A stretch of 33,593 nt of DNA from Sphingobacterium sp. (GTDB lineage: Bacteria; Bacteroidota; Bacteroidia; Sphingobacteriales; Sphingobacteriaceae). This document shows, piece by piece, positions 6,805-14,556 of this stretch; position 1 is the stretch's first letter; each line of letters starts with the position of its first letter. Under the pieces are notes generated by a model. That model was not told where the DNA came from. It made no database searches and saw nothing but the letters and a program-made list of their open reading frames with translations. A program made the translations under genes and the position numbers. The stretch lies in contig JALAGS010000136.1 in the NCBI GenBank assembly GCA_022712315.1, forward strand, positions 1-33,593, given 5' to 3'.

Positions 6805-8030
6805 TCAGTAGTCTTTAATTTATTTAGTTCTCGGACACTTAGCGTAGCTGAGAAATAGGAAACTAGACCAGAGATTCCGCTGACCGTTAGGAATACCAAA
6901 ACATAGTCACCCCATTTACTGACCATAGGATAACTGTCAATAATTGTATTTGCTCCATCTTCAACCCGAATGATTCCATAGGTTGATTGAATGTAATTAA
7001 ATATGCCGCCAATCAACAAACCGAGCACACAGCCAATAATACCTATCATAAGACCTTCATAAAAGAAAATACGCTGAATTAGATGATCAGCTCCCCCTAA
7101 CCCCTTCAGAATCGTCATATCCTTTTGTTTATCCAGTACGAGCATGGTTAAGGAGCCAACAATATTAAAGATCGCAATCACACTGATTAAGGTCAGTATA
7201 AAAAAGACGACCCAGCGTTCGACACGGACATTTTTATACAATGTAGGATTTTGTTTTTCTCTATTTTTGACAATGTAATCAGCGCCTATTTTCTTTTGCA
7301 ATGTCTCCCCAAACGAGTTGACATCTACACCTTCCTTTAAATAAAATTCGATAGATGAGACACGGTCATATTCCCCAAGAACTTCTTTAGCAAATGAAAT
7401 CGGTGTGATAATTAAATTGTCGAAATCTTGTTGATAGCGCAATACCCCTCCCGGAGCAATAGATCGAATATTGAACTCCTCAGCAGGATTGGATGAATTC
7501 TTTACACCCTTTCTTGGGGAATATACTTGAATCAGTTCCGAAGAGTTTTGCATGGGAATTGCCAAATTAGCCTGTACGCTTGCACCTAGCATGGCCAGGT
7601 CGCTAGAGTCATGAGTAAGTTTGTATTGACCATCCACAATGATACTGTCGTCGGTCCTTTTACTTAGGGATTGGGGCTCGATTCCTTTTATATTTGCTAT
7701 AAATTGCCGATTTGAATATTGTAATAACACTTTCTCTTGTAGAACCTCGGTATAGTGAATTACGTTGGAATCTTTTCGTAGTTCGTTGAATACAGCCTGT
7801 TTGCTATCAAAAAGTTTTCCTTTCTTGGGTTCGATTTTGAGCTCCGGTGCAAATTTACTGTACATAGACAGGATGAGTTGTTCCATTCCATTGAATGAAG
7901 ACAACAAGATAATCAATGCAGCACTACTTACCATGACGCCTATCACACTAATGGATGAGATAATATTAATGGCATTAACTGATTTCTTAGAAAACAGATA
8001 TCTTTTAGCAAATAGAAACGGCAGATTCAT
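6801..8030 (-). CDS. LolC/LolE-like ABC transporter permease (FtsX family)
   Basis: A 409-residue membrane protein with the MacB/LolCE layout: an N-terminal motif NLPFLFAKRYLFSKKSVNAINIISSISVIGV leading into TM1 (about 22-46), a large periplasmic domain (about 50-265), and three TM helices at the end (about 270-295, 320-345 and 375-395) that make up the FtsX domain. It includes the cytoplasmic coupling segment KQKDMTILKGLGG. In proteobacteria LolCDE releases lipoproteins from the inner membrane for transfer to the outer membrane. Bacteroidota usually have this permease apart from its ATPase (LolD), and no ATPase is present here. It is five bases downstream of the metallo-hydrolase gene and probably cotranscribed, with an AAGGA motif before the ATG. 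Confidence 0.88.
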   Translation of the reverse strand: MNLPFLFAKRYLFSKKSVNAINIISSISVIGVMVSSAALIILLSSFNGMEQLILSMYSKFAPELKIEPKKGKLFDSKQAVFNELRKDSNVIHYTEVLQEKVLLQYSNRQFIANIKGIEPQSLSKRTDDSIIVDGQYKLTHDSSDLAMLGASVQANLAIPMQNSSELIQVYSPRKGVKNSSNPAEEFNIRSIAPGGVLRYQQDFDNLIITPISFAKEVLGEYDRVSSIEFYLKEGVDVNSFGETLQKKIGADYIVKNREKQNPTLYKNVRVERWVVFFILTLISVIAIFNIVGSLTMLVLDKQKDMTILKGLGGADHLIQRIFFYEGLMIGIIGCVLGLLIGGIFNYIQSTYGIIRVEDGANTIIDSYPMVSKWGDYVLVFLTVSGISGLVSYFSATLSVRELNKLKTTD

Positions 8031-8035
8031 GGCTC

Positions 8036-8677
8036 TTATCCTTGAATAAATGGATTGGAATTTTTTTCAAAGCCAATCGTTGTTGATGGCCCATGCCCGG
8101 GATAGACAACTGTGTCATCGGGTAAGGTATAAAGTTTGGCTTTTATGCTATCTAAGAGCTGTTGATGGTTTCCTCCAGGAAGATCAGTCCTGCCTATGCT
8201 GTTGCGAAATAGTACATCTCCTCCTATCAAAAATTTCTGATCGGCCGAATAAAAGCAAATATGTGCAGGTGAATGACCTGGTGCTAGTATAACTTTTAGT
8301 TTATCATTATCTAAGGAAATAGTATCACCATCATTTAGAAAGGCTTCTCCAATTGGAGAAATGTCATACCGGAAGCCCATTTGAGGCGCATAATTCTGAA
8401 CGGCTACTAAAATCGGCACCTCACCTTCATGGAATTGCGGTAGCAGACCAAATTTCTCATGGACAAAGCTGTTGCCTAAAACGTGGTCTATATGGCAATG
8501 TGTATTTAAGAGAATTGTTGGCTTGAGTCCATTATCTTTAATGAAGGCCGTTAATTCTTCCTGCTCTTGCTCACCATACATTCCAGGATCGATAATAATT
8601 GTATTTCCTAAATCGTTATACAGCAGGTATGTATTTTCCTGATAGGGGTTGAACGTGAATGTTTTGATCGTAAGCAT
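8036..8677 (-). CDS. Metallo-beta-lactamase-fold hydrolase (glyoxalase II-like, YcbL type)
   Basis: A 213-residue MBL-fold protein. The metal-binding signature THCHIDH is at 59-65 (His60, His62, Asp64, His65). Further ligands follow in LAPGHSPAHICFY, in GGDVLFRNSIGRTDLPGG, and in the final PGHGPST. The start (MLTIKTFTFNPYQENTYLL) is the typical opening of the YcbL / hydroxyacylglutathione-hydrolase-like group. The length lacks the C-terminal substrate domain of true GloB (about 250 residues), so it is best called a general type II glyoxalase-like hydrolase. The substrate cannot be told from sequence. It lies between aroE and the permease in the same direction, 44 bases after aroE. Confidence 0.9.
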   Translation of the reverse strand: MLTIKTFTFNPYQENTYLLYNDLGNTIIIDPGMYGEQEQEELTAFIKDNGLKPTILLNTHCHIDHVLGNSFVHEKFGLLPQFHEGEVPILVAVQNYAPQMGFRYDISPIGEAFLNDGDTISLDNDKLKVILAPGHSPAHICFYSADQKFLIGGDVLFRNSIGRTDLPGGNHQQLLDSIKAKLYTLPDDTVVYPGHGPSTTIGFEKNSNPFIQG

Positions 8678-8721
8678 AATGGTAAAATTACAGTTTTTAT
8701 TGATTTCTCACTATTGAAAGG

Positions 8722-9468
8722 TCAACTATTCCAGATTTCCCAGTTCTTTTCTGCCTGAAGAACCAACATTTCATATCCATTTTTGATTCTGGCCCCTTTT
8801 TCTTTGCTTTTTCTTAAAAATGCAGTCTCCTCTGGGTTGTAAATGAGATCATAACAGAGGTGGGTCTCATTTATAAATTCGTAGGGAATTTTTGGAGATT
8901 CTGTTATATTTGGAAATGTACCCACTGGAGAACAGTTGACAATTATGGTATGCTCAGCTAAGATCGAGGCATCGAGCTCGTCATAAGTAAACTGGTCTGC
9001 ATGTTTGGTTCTACTGACCAGCTTGTGTGTTATTCCTAGCTGATCCAGCGCATAGATTACGGCTTTTGCTGCGCCCCCATTTCCTAGAATCAAAGCCTTT
9101 TTGTCAAGATGTGGATTTAATAAAGGTCTTATCGACGCCTCAAAGCCATAAGCATCTGTATTAAATCCTTTTAAATGCGTTGATCCATCTGCTGTGTGGC
9201 TGATCCTGATGCAGTTTACAGCTTGTATTGCCGTAGCTTCTTCCGAAAGCTCATCTAAATAATCCATAACCTCTATTTTATACGGAATGGTCACATTGAC
9301 ACCATAGAAATCTTTATTGGAAGCAATTGCTTTAAAATCAGCTATTTGAGGAAGTGCGTATAGATCATAGTCTACATTGGTAATATGTTCTTGCTGAAAT
9401 TTCTCTAAATAATATTTTTTTGAAAAGGAATGCCCTAATGGGTACCCTATTAAACCTAGTTTTTTCAT
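8722..9468 (-). CDS. aroE: Shikimate dehydrogenase
   Basis: AroE reduces 3-dehydroshikimate to shikimate with NADPH in the pathway to aromatic amino acids. The 248-residue protein starts with LIGYPLGHSFSKKYY (substrate-binding 'G.PL.HS.S'). It has the catalytic Lys64 in NVTIPYK, the catalytic Asp105 in GFNTDAYG, and the nucleotide-binding loop LGNGGAAKA at about 128-136. The end, NGYEMLVLQAE, is also typical (G..ML..Q). It is about 25 residues shorter than E. coli AroE, mainly in the nucleotide-binding half, which is common in Bacteroidota. It is downstream of the TPR gene, with a hairpin in the 96-base gap, and no ribosome-binding motif stands out. Confidence 0.95.
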   Translation of the reverse strand: MKKLGLIGYPLGHSFSKKYYLEKFQQEHITNVDYDLYALPQIADFKAIASNKDFYGVNVTIPYKIEVMDYLDELSEEATAIQAVNCIRISHTADGSTHLKGFNTDAYGFEASIRPLLNPHLDKKALILGNGGAAKAVIYALDQLGITHKLVSRTKHADQFTYDELDASILAEHTIIVNCSPVGTFPNITESPKIPYEFINETHLCYDLIYNPEETAFLRKSKEKGARIKNGYEMLVLQAEKNWEIWNS

Positions 9469-9518
9469 TGGAATGTTGACAATATCTTTAGGAATCAGAA
9501 ATGTATCTTGAATTTAAA

Positions 9519-9549
9519 CCTCCGGCCATTGTAGCGCAATGACCGGAGG
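9519..9549 (-). terminator. Strong hairpin between the TPR gene and aroE
   Basis: CCTCCGGCCATTG (9519-9531) pairs with CAATGACCGGAGG (9537-9549) with one C/A mismatch and a five-base loop. It begins 15 bases after the stop codon of the TPR gene. The T-run on the minus strand is poor (TTTAAATT), so it may be a weak terminator, an attenuator of aroE, or an mRNA-stabilising end. Confidence 0.5.
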
Positions 9550-9564
9550 TGCGCCTAGTTTATG

Positions 9565-10983
9565 TTAATCTTTGGGCTTTGTATATTTTTTTACGATTTC
9601 AGTGATGATCTGATTCCCTTGTAGCTGTGGGAGATAATCGAAAAGAATATGATGCTTGTCAGGATCAGTGGCTAAGCCAAGCTCCAAAAAGTTTAATGCT
9701 TCATTGTATTGTCCATTGGCAAATAGATAAGCAACGACACGATAGTATAACTCTGCAGCATTTGGGTTTTGTGTAATAGCATCGGATATTACATTAATGG
9801 CTTCATCAATTTTACTTTGTTCAAATAGAATTGATGAATAATCAAGCCATGCATCTATATCTGTTGGATTTAATCCAACGACCTTTTTATACGCCTCTTC
9901 TGCCAGATCTATTTGTTGTAGCTTGTAGCGGGCATCGGCAATAGCAAACCAGTAATCTGGGTTTGTATCTTCAAGTTCCAGTGCTTTTTTATAAAAATGG
10001 AGTGATTCAAAATAACGCTCTTCAAAATCTAAAGTAACTCCAATACCGAACCAGGCATCAGCAAGTTCCGCATCCAATTTGACAGCTTTTTTATAATAAT
10101 TACGGGCCTCCTCCATCTGCTCAAGTTTCTCATAGCATTCGCCTATCGCGCAATAGGTATCCGCACTTGGCTGTTCGTATTCGAATGTTTGTTTGTAAAC
10201 ATCCAATGCTTCTTGATAGCGATCTAGATTAACAAGGGCGTTCCCTTTATTAAAATAAGCCGAAGAAAAGTCTTCTTTAATTAATATGGCATAATCATAG
10301 GCGTCTAGGGCCTCCTCAAACCGGCTGATTTTATGGTAAGAATTTCCTAGATTATACCAAGCGTAGTAGGAATAGGGGTCTGAATCAATGTATTTCTTAT
10401 AAAAGGATATACTTTCCTCCTGTCTATCCAACACATCGTAACAATAAGCCAATTCATAGAGCGCTTCCTGGTAGTCCATATTGAGTTCAAGTGCTTTCTT
10501 TAGATAAATTATTGCCTTATCATAGTTCATTTGTGCTTGAAAGATCATCGCAACATGGAAGTATACCTCATCTTTATTATCTAACAACGGAAGTGCTTTG
10601 AAGAGCTGTTCCAAAGCATTATCAAATTGGCCGATACTACCCAATATGCCACCACGTATCAAGAAAATGTCTCCCTCTGAAGCTTCCAATAACTCCGCTT
10701 TATCCAGTGCTGCAAGCGCATTCTGATATTGCTGAATCGTTGAAAACAGTTGTGCCTGTTTCAACAAAAATGTAATATCAAAAGGATGCTGGCTGATGGC
10801 GAATTCGGTAACCTGTAAAGCCTTAACAGGGTCGTTTTTTTCCGCGTAGTAATCAATAATTCCTTCAAAAGCCTTGGAGTCAAAAAAATACTGATCCTCG
10901 TTTCGAAGCATTTCCTCATATCTGTCTACCGAGATTTTTCTTTCCTCGGGGTTTTCAAATTCAAAATCCTCTTCCATTCTCAA
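9565..10983 (-). CDS. Large TPR-repeat protein
   Basis: A 472-residue soluble protein built almost only of tetratricopeptide repeats, about eleven in a row from residue 30 to the end. Examples are AWYNLGNSYHKISRFEEALDAYDYAI, AYFNKGNALVNLDRYQEALDVYKQ, TYCAIGECYEKLEQMEEARNYYKKAV, and AWFGIGVTLDFEERYFESLHFYKKAL. No signal peptide or membrane segment is seen, so it is probably a cytoplasmic scaffold. The N-terminal 25 residues are acidic (MEEDFEFENPEE). The start could be the Met at 10983 or the Met two codons on at 10977; the second gives the tidier start. A TACCTTTG -7 box lies at 11077-11084. The partner is unknown; aroE follows downstream. Confidence 0.88.
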   Translation of the reverse strand: MRMEEDFEFENPEERKISVDRYEEMLRNEDQYFFDSKAFEGIIDYYAEKNDPVKALQVTEFAISQHPFDITFLLKQAQLFSTIQQYQNALAALDKAELLEASEGDIFLIRGGILGSIGQFDNALEQLFKALPLLDNKDEVYFHVAMIFQAQMNYDKAIIYLKKALELNMDYQEALYELAYCYDVLDRQEESISFYKKYIDSDPYSYYAWYNLGNSYHKISRFEEALDAYDYAILIKEDFSSAYFNKGNALVNLDRYQEALDVYKQTFEYEQPSADTYCAIGECYEKLEQMEEARNYYKKAVKLDAELADAWFGIGVTLDFEERYFESLHFYKKALELEDTNPDYWFAIADARYKLQQIDLAEEAYKKVVGLNPTDIDAWLDYSSILFEQSKIDEAINVISDAITQNPNAAELYYRVVAYLFANGQYNEALNFLELGLATDPDKHHILFDYLPQLQGNQIITEIVKKYTKPKD

Positions 10984-11076
10984 AAGTTTAAAACCAGTAT
11001 TCTGTTCCTTAATTCAAAATACTAATTTCTTATCTAATTTGTTCGAACTAATTTTCCACAAATTGGATATCCTCCA

Positions 11077-11084
11077 CAAAGGTA
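11077..11084 (-). promoter_or_regulatory. -7 promoter box for the TPR gene
   Basis: TACCTTTG on the minus strand fits TAnnTTTG exactly. The -33 position falls in the T-rich DNA of the ompA terminator and has no clear TTTG. It would give a leader of about 90 bases. Confidence 0.4.
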
Positions 11085-11100
11085 AGGATAAATACGTGTA

Positions 11101-11131
11101 AAATAAAAAAGCCGGCTTTAAGCCGGCTTTT
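11101..11131 (-). terminator. Terminator of the ompA-family gene
   Basis: AAAAGCCGGC (11107-11116) pairs with GCCGGCTTTT (11122-11131) around the loop TTTAA. On the minus strand it is followed by a T-rich run (TTTTTTATTT). It stands 26 bases after the stop codon. The repeat is symmetric enough to act in both directions. Confidence 0.85.
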
Positions 11132-11157
11132 ACTATAATGGTATAAATTATATACGA

Positions 11158-12531
11158 TTATTTTTTGATCTCAACACGACGGTTTTGAACGCGACCTTCT
11201 TCAGTAGCATTAGATGCAACTGGATTTTTCTCTCCGTAACCTTGAGCAGTGATGCTTGATGAAGAAACACCAGCATTTACTAAATATTGTTTTACAGAGT
11301 TAGCACGGTCTTTAGATAAAGTCAAGTTATATGACTCAGAACCTTCAGCAGATGCATAACCATCTAATTGTACAGAAGAGTTGTTATCACGTAACTCTTT
11401 AGCCAATTTGTCTAATGTAGAGTAAGATGAAGTTTTCAATACTGAGCTATCAAATTCGAATTGAATTGGAGCATAGTAACCATTAGAAGTTACATTTTCA
11501 ACAACTGGCTCTGGGAATTTGATTGGACATCCTGAACCATCTACTGGAGTACCAGCTGGAGTTCCAGGGCATTTGTCAAATTTATCAGAAACACCGTCAC
11601 CATCAGCATCAGCGCTTAATGTGTTAACAGTACCTTCTAAAGTGCTTACACGTTGTTTTAAAGCTTCAACTTCGTTTCTCAATGAAGGATCTTTCAACTC
11701 ATCGTACAAAGTAGCAACTGGGTTAGCAAAAGTCAAGTTTTGTTTGTCTTTCGAACCTAAAGTGAATTCTAAACCAGCCATAACTGTAGAGAATTTACCT
11801 TTGTAAGAAGATTGACGAGCAGGACCGTAGATTTGATCATCAGTGAAGTTCATTGTATAACCTAAGTTCAATGCAACTACTTCAGACAATTTGAATTTAG
11901 CACCAACACCTACAGGAACGAATGCTGTTAATTTGTTGTCGCGATCGTTTTTGTCTTCACGGTCACCAATGATACCTTCACCCCATTTACCTTTGTTGTT
12001 ATAAACAACTGTTCCTGAGAAATCATTGTTCGCATATTGAACAGGATTGTAAGCCATAGCTCCCAAACCTACTTTAGCGTAGAAGTTAACAGCATTTTCT
12101 CTTCTCAAGAAATCGATTGTACCCAATTGGAATACACCGTTTAAGCTAGCAGCCCAGTTAACGCTAGTTTCTACTGAACGAGCACCTAATTTGTTCTCAA
12201 CAGCAGGACCAGAAAGATCATGGTTGTAAGTTTTAATCTTACCACGGTTTGCTTCAACTTCTAAACCGAATAGGTGAGAGAATTGTTTACGTACTGTCAA
12301 GCCATAGTACTCACCTACTTTATTTTGGAAGTAACCTACTTTTTGACCAAAAGCGTTACCGCCACCGATTACGTTGTTCGGTGTAGTGATACCACCTTGA
12401 ACTCCGATAGACCAAGTTCTGTATTGTGATCTACCACCGAATACTTGTTGAGCTTGTGCTGTACCAGCGAAACCTAAAGCGGCAACTAATGTAGCAGCAA
12501 CAGCTGTTTTTTTAATTGTAGAATAGTTCAT
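11158..12531 (-). CDS. OmpA-family outer membrane protein with TSP3 calcium-binding repeat
   Basis: A 457-residue outer membrane protein. The signal peptide MNYSTIKKTAVAATLVAALG ends in TAQA-Q. Then comes an N-terminal beta-barrel-like domain of about 270 residues, rich in alternating aromatic strands (VGYFQNKVGEYYGLTVRKQF, GLGAMAYNPVQY, VALNLGYTMNF). After it are a short coiled segment (LRNEVEALKQRVSTLEGTV), a thrombospondin type 3 repeat (DADGDGVSDKFDKCPGTPAG), and a C-terminal OmpA peptidoglycan-binding domain (IQFEFDSSVLKTSSYSTLDKL to NRRVEIKK, with LSKDRANSVKQYL). The frame continues 14 codons upstream to a TTG, but that codon lies inside the -7 box, so the ATG at 12531 (preceded by AAGAG) is the start. 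It is probably abundant and anchors the outer membrane to the cell wall. Confidence 0.93.
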   Translation of the reverse strand: MNYSTIKKTAVAATLVAALGFAGTAQAQQVFGGRSQYRTWSIGVQGGITTPNNVIGGGNAFGQKVGYFQNKVGEYYGLTVRKQFSHLFGLEVEANRGKIKTYNHDLSGPAVENKLGARSVETSVNWAASLNGVFQLGTIDFLRRENAVNFYAKVGLGAMAYNPVQYANNDFSGTVVYNNKGKWGEGIIGDREDKNDRDNKLTAFVPVGVGAKFKLSEVVALNLGYTMNFTDDQIYGPARQSSYKGKFSTVMAGLEFTLGSKDKQNLTFANPVATLYDELKDPSLRNEVEALKQRVSTLEGTVNTLSADADGDGVSDKFDKCPGTPAGTPVDGSGCPIKFPEPVVENVTSNGYYAPIQFEFDSSVLKTSSYSTLDKLAKELRDNNSSVQLDGYASAEGSESYNLTLSKDRANSVKQYLVNAGVSSSSITAQGYGEKNPVASNATEEGRVQNRRVEIKK

Positions 12532-12570
12532 ACTCTTGTTTTTAAGGTTATTATTAATTTTAATTGTTTT

Positions 12571-12578
12571 CAAATTTA
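12571..12578 (-). promoter_or_regulatory. -7 promoter box for the ompA-family gene
   Basis: TAAATTTG on the minus strand is an exact TAnnTTTG. The -33 region reads TTCC, so it is weak. The predicted start gives a leader of about 35 bases before the ATG at 12531. Confidence 0.5.
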
Positions 12579-12684
12579 ATTATCGTATTAACACATGGAA
12601 CAGTACAATTGCCGTGCCAAAGTCTTAAAGTTATGTTAAAATTTTGTTTTTGCTATATTTTGTACTAAATTAAGTATTTAATGT

Positions 12685-12737
12685 GAAACAACAAAACAAA
12701 AATCCGGTACGAAAGTACCAAATTTTTGTTTTGTTTC
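12685..12737. repeat. Long imperfect inverted repeat with CGAAAG tetraloop
   Basis: The left arm (12685-12710) and right arm (12715-12737) pair as GAAAC, then CAAAACAAAAAT with ATTTTTGTTTTG, then GGTAC with GTACC. There is a three-base bulge on the left arm and a 2x2 internal loop. The closing loop on the + strand is C(GAAA)G, a classic GNRA tetraloop. It lies 34 bases after the stop codon of the PiT gene, so it is likely the end of that transcript, although no clean T-tract follows on the minus strand. Confidence 0.65.
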
Positions 12738-12771
12738 AATAGGTTTAAGAAAAAAATTAAGGTTTTTTTTT

Positions 12772-13782
12772 CTAAAGCAAATAATGTACGACTAATAACG
12801 ACAATCCGCCCAGCAAAGCCGAAACTGGAATTGTCAATATCCAAGCCCATAACAGGCTGATTGTTACCCCCCAACGTACTGCTGATACACGCTTAACGAC
12901 ACCAACACCGATGATAGCACCTGTAATGGTATGCGTTGTTGAGGCTGGGATGCCAAAATGTTCTGTGATGCCCAATGTTACCGCTCCTGCAGATTCAGCA
13001 CAGACACCTTCTAATGGAGTTACTTTTGTAATCTTGGTTCCCATTGTTTTAACAATTTTCCATCCTCCGCTCATTGTTCCTGCTGAAATAGCAGCGTAAC
13101 AAGTCAATGGAATCCATTCTGGCATGTGTTCAGTTGTTGGGACATAACCTCCGGCAACCATAGCCACCAAGATGATACCCATGACCTTTTGTGCATCATT
13201 ACCACCATGAGCGAAGCTCAAAGCGGCAGAAGAGATCAATTGTAAGATCTTGAACCACTTTTCGGCAACACTTGGTCGTGATTTTCTAGCCAAGTTTATA
13301 ACAATCAATGTAATGATGACTGATATTGTCATACCTATAATGGGGGCGAGTACAATAAAGGCAATAATCTTTAAAGTAGCATCAATATTGATTGCGTGAA
13401 TAGGGTCTGCACCAAGAATAAATGCGTACGCCATACCTGATCCCGCAAAACCTCCAATAAGTGTATGAGATGAACTTGATGGTACACCATAGTACCATGT
13501 AAATAAGTTCCAGCCAATTGCTGCAAGTAAACCCGCAAAAATAACCTCTAAGGTAATGTATTCTTCCAATACTGTTTTTGCAATGGTATTGGCTACTTTA
13601 TGATCTGTAAAGTAGAAGTAAGCTGCAAAATTGAATATCGCAGCCCATAAAACGGCCATTGCTGGCGTTAAGACTTTTGTTGATACAACTGTCGCAATGG
13701 AATTGGCCGCATCATGGAATCCATTGATGTAGTCAAAAGCAATTGCAAGGACAATCACAACAACGAGTAATGTTGACATCAT
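12772..13782 (-). CDS. pit: PiT-family inorganic phosphate transporter
   Basis: A 336-residue membrane protein with both PiT signatures. The first, DYINGFHDAANSIATVVSTKVLTP, is at about 17-40. The second half has LSFAHGGNDAQKVMGI (about 188-203) and GIPASTTHTITGAIIG (about 275-290), the inverted-repeat copy of YGVPSSSSHTLIGGFAG (about 98-114). About ten membrane helices can be seen, as expected. PiT proteins take up phosphate (or metal-phosphate) driven by H+ or Na+. It lies 36 bases downstream of a DUF47/PhoU-like gene, the usual partner, and probably shares its promoter. The family includes low-affinity phosphate and some sulfate carriers; phosphate is favoured by the partner gene. Confidence 0.93.
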   Translation of the reverse strand: MMSTLLVVVIVLAIAFDYINGFHDAANSIATVVSTKVLTPAMAVLWAAIFNFAAYFYFTDHKVANTIAKTVLEEYITLEVIFAGLLAAIGWNLFTWYYGVPSSSSHTLIGGFAGSGMAYAFILGADPIHAINIDATLKIIAFIVLAPIIGMTISVIITLIVINLARKSRPSVAEKWFKILQLISSAALSFAHGGNDAQKVMGIILVAMVAGGYVPTTEHMPEWIPLTCYAAISAGTMSGGWKIVKTMGTKITKVTPLEGVCAESAGAVTLGITEHFGIPASTTHTITGAIIGVGVVKRVSAVRWGVTISLLWAWILTIPVSALLGGLSLLVVHYLL

Positions 13783-13818
13783 AATCTCGTAGAATTTTTG
13801 TGCACTTAAATCGAATGA

Positions 13819-14466
13819 TTATGCGTTTTTAACTAGAATGCTTTCTAATACGTTAGCAACATCCTCACATTTATCGGTTGCATCTTCCATTGCAGACAAC
13901 ACTTCTTTGTGTTTAATTAATGAAATGGCATCTTTTTCAAATTCGAAAAGGTCAGCTACTGCTTTATCAAAGATATAATCCGCTTTGTTTTCTACACTAT
14001 TGATACGAACGCATGAATCCGTGATATTGCGGATATTTTTCAAGTCTCTAAGCTCATGAATAGCTTTTGATACATGCTCGGTAGCTTCAACCAATAAGTC
14101 TGCAATTTCAATCATTGGCTCGGTGGCTTTTTCCACTTTGTAAAGGTCCATTCTATTCGCAGCACCGTGTATGAAATCTGCGACATCGTCCAACGAGCTT
14201 GCCAAAGAGTGTATATCTTCACGGTCAAAGGGAGTGATGAAATTCTTTCCTAACTCCAAATGAATCTGATGTGTGATATTGTCGCCTTTGTGCTCCAAAT
14301 CTTCCATCTTGCGCGTAAAATCTTTTTTCTTCTCAGGATTGTTTGAGTTAACAATATCTTTTAACAACAGTGACATTTCGATCAAATTGTTGCCTGCTTG
14401 TTCAAACAAAGGGAAGAATTTTTTGTCCTTTGGAACGAAGTATTGAAAAATGCTATTTAAAGACAT
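13819..14466 (-). CDS. DUF47 (PhoU-like) partner of the PiT transporter
   Basis: A 215-residue all-helical protein of the DUF47/YkaA family. The opening FQYFVPKDKKFFPLFEQAGNNL is the family start. It is followed by long amphipathic helices with MEDLEHKGDNITHQIHLELGKNFITPFDREDIHSLASSLDDVADFIHGAANRM, which includes the E..GD......L...F.TP..R.D...L....D...D signature shared with PhoU. The C-terminal helix has KHKEVLSAMEDATDKCEDVANVLE. PhoU-like proteins bind metal clusters and control phosphate transporters. Genes of this family nearly always sit next to pit, as here. It is the first gene of the pit operon, and its promoter carries the TTAACA direct repeat described separately. Confidence 0.92.
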   Translation of the reverse strand: MSLNSIFQYFVPKDKKFFPLFEQAGNNLIEMSLLLKDIVNSNNPEKKKDFTRKMEDLEHKGDNITHQIHLELGKNFITPFDREDIHSLASSLDDVADFIHGAANRMDLYKVEKATEPMIEIADLLVEATEHVSKAIHELRDLKNIRNITDSCVRINSVENKADYIFDKAVADLFEFEKDAISLIKHKEVLSAMEDATDKCEDVANVLESILVKNA

Positions 14467-14475
14467 ATCTTAAAT

Positions 14476-14493
14476 TTATTTTTGCAAAAATAA
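14476..14493. promoter_or_regulatory. 18-bp perfect palindrome holding a -7 box on each strand
   Basis: TTATTTTTGCAAAAATAA reads the same on both strands. It contains TATTTTTG (TAnnTTTG) on the minus strand at 14492-14485 and the same box on the + strand at 14477-14484. The predicted minus-strand transcription start, near 14480, falls inside it. It could be an operator over the promoter or a two-way promoter. Confidence 0.5.
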
Positions 14494-14518
14494 TACCTTA
14501 ATGTTAAGTTAATGTTAA
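14485..14518 (-). promoter_or_regulatory. Candidate Pho-box promoter of the DUF47-pit operon
   Basis: On the minus strand TTAACA occurs at 14518-14513 and again at 14507-14502, exactly 11 bases apart (TTAACATTAAC TTAACATTAAG). The -7 box TATTTTTG follows at 14492-14485. Tandem TTAACA with an 11-base period is the PhoP box of Bacillus subtilis and resembles the Pho boxes of other OmpR-family regulators. The repeats cover about -22 to -38, where no -33 TTTG is present, as expected for an activated promoter. Confidence 0.5.
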
Positions 14519-14556
14519 CATTGATTTTGTTTAAACACAAAAGTGTCATCAAATGT

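Noticed and set aside
11519..11806. 95-codon + strand open frame inside the ompA-family gene
   Set aside because: It is antisense shadow over the TSP3 repeat region.
12532..12573. Fourteen-codon upstream extension of the ompA-family gene
   Set aside because: It would begin with TTG inside the TAAATTTG promoter box and puts a polar stretch before the signal peptide; the ATG at 12531 has a ribosome-binding motif.
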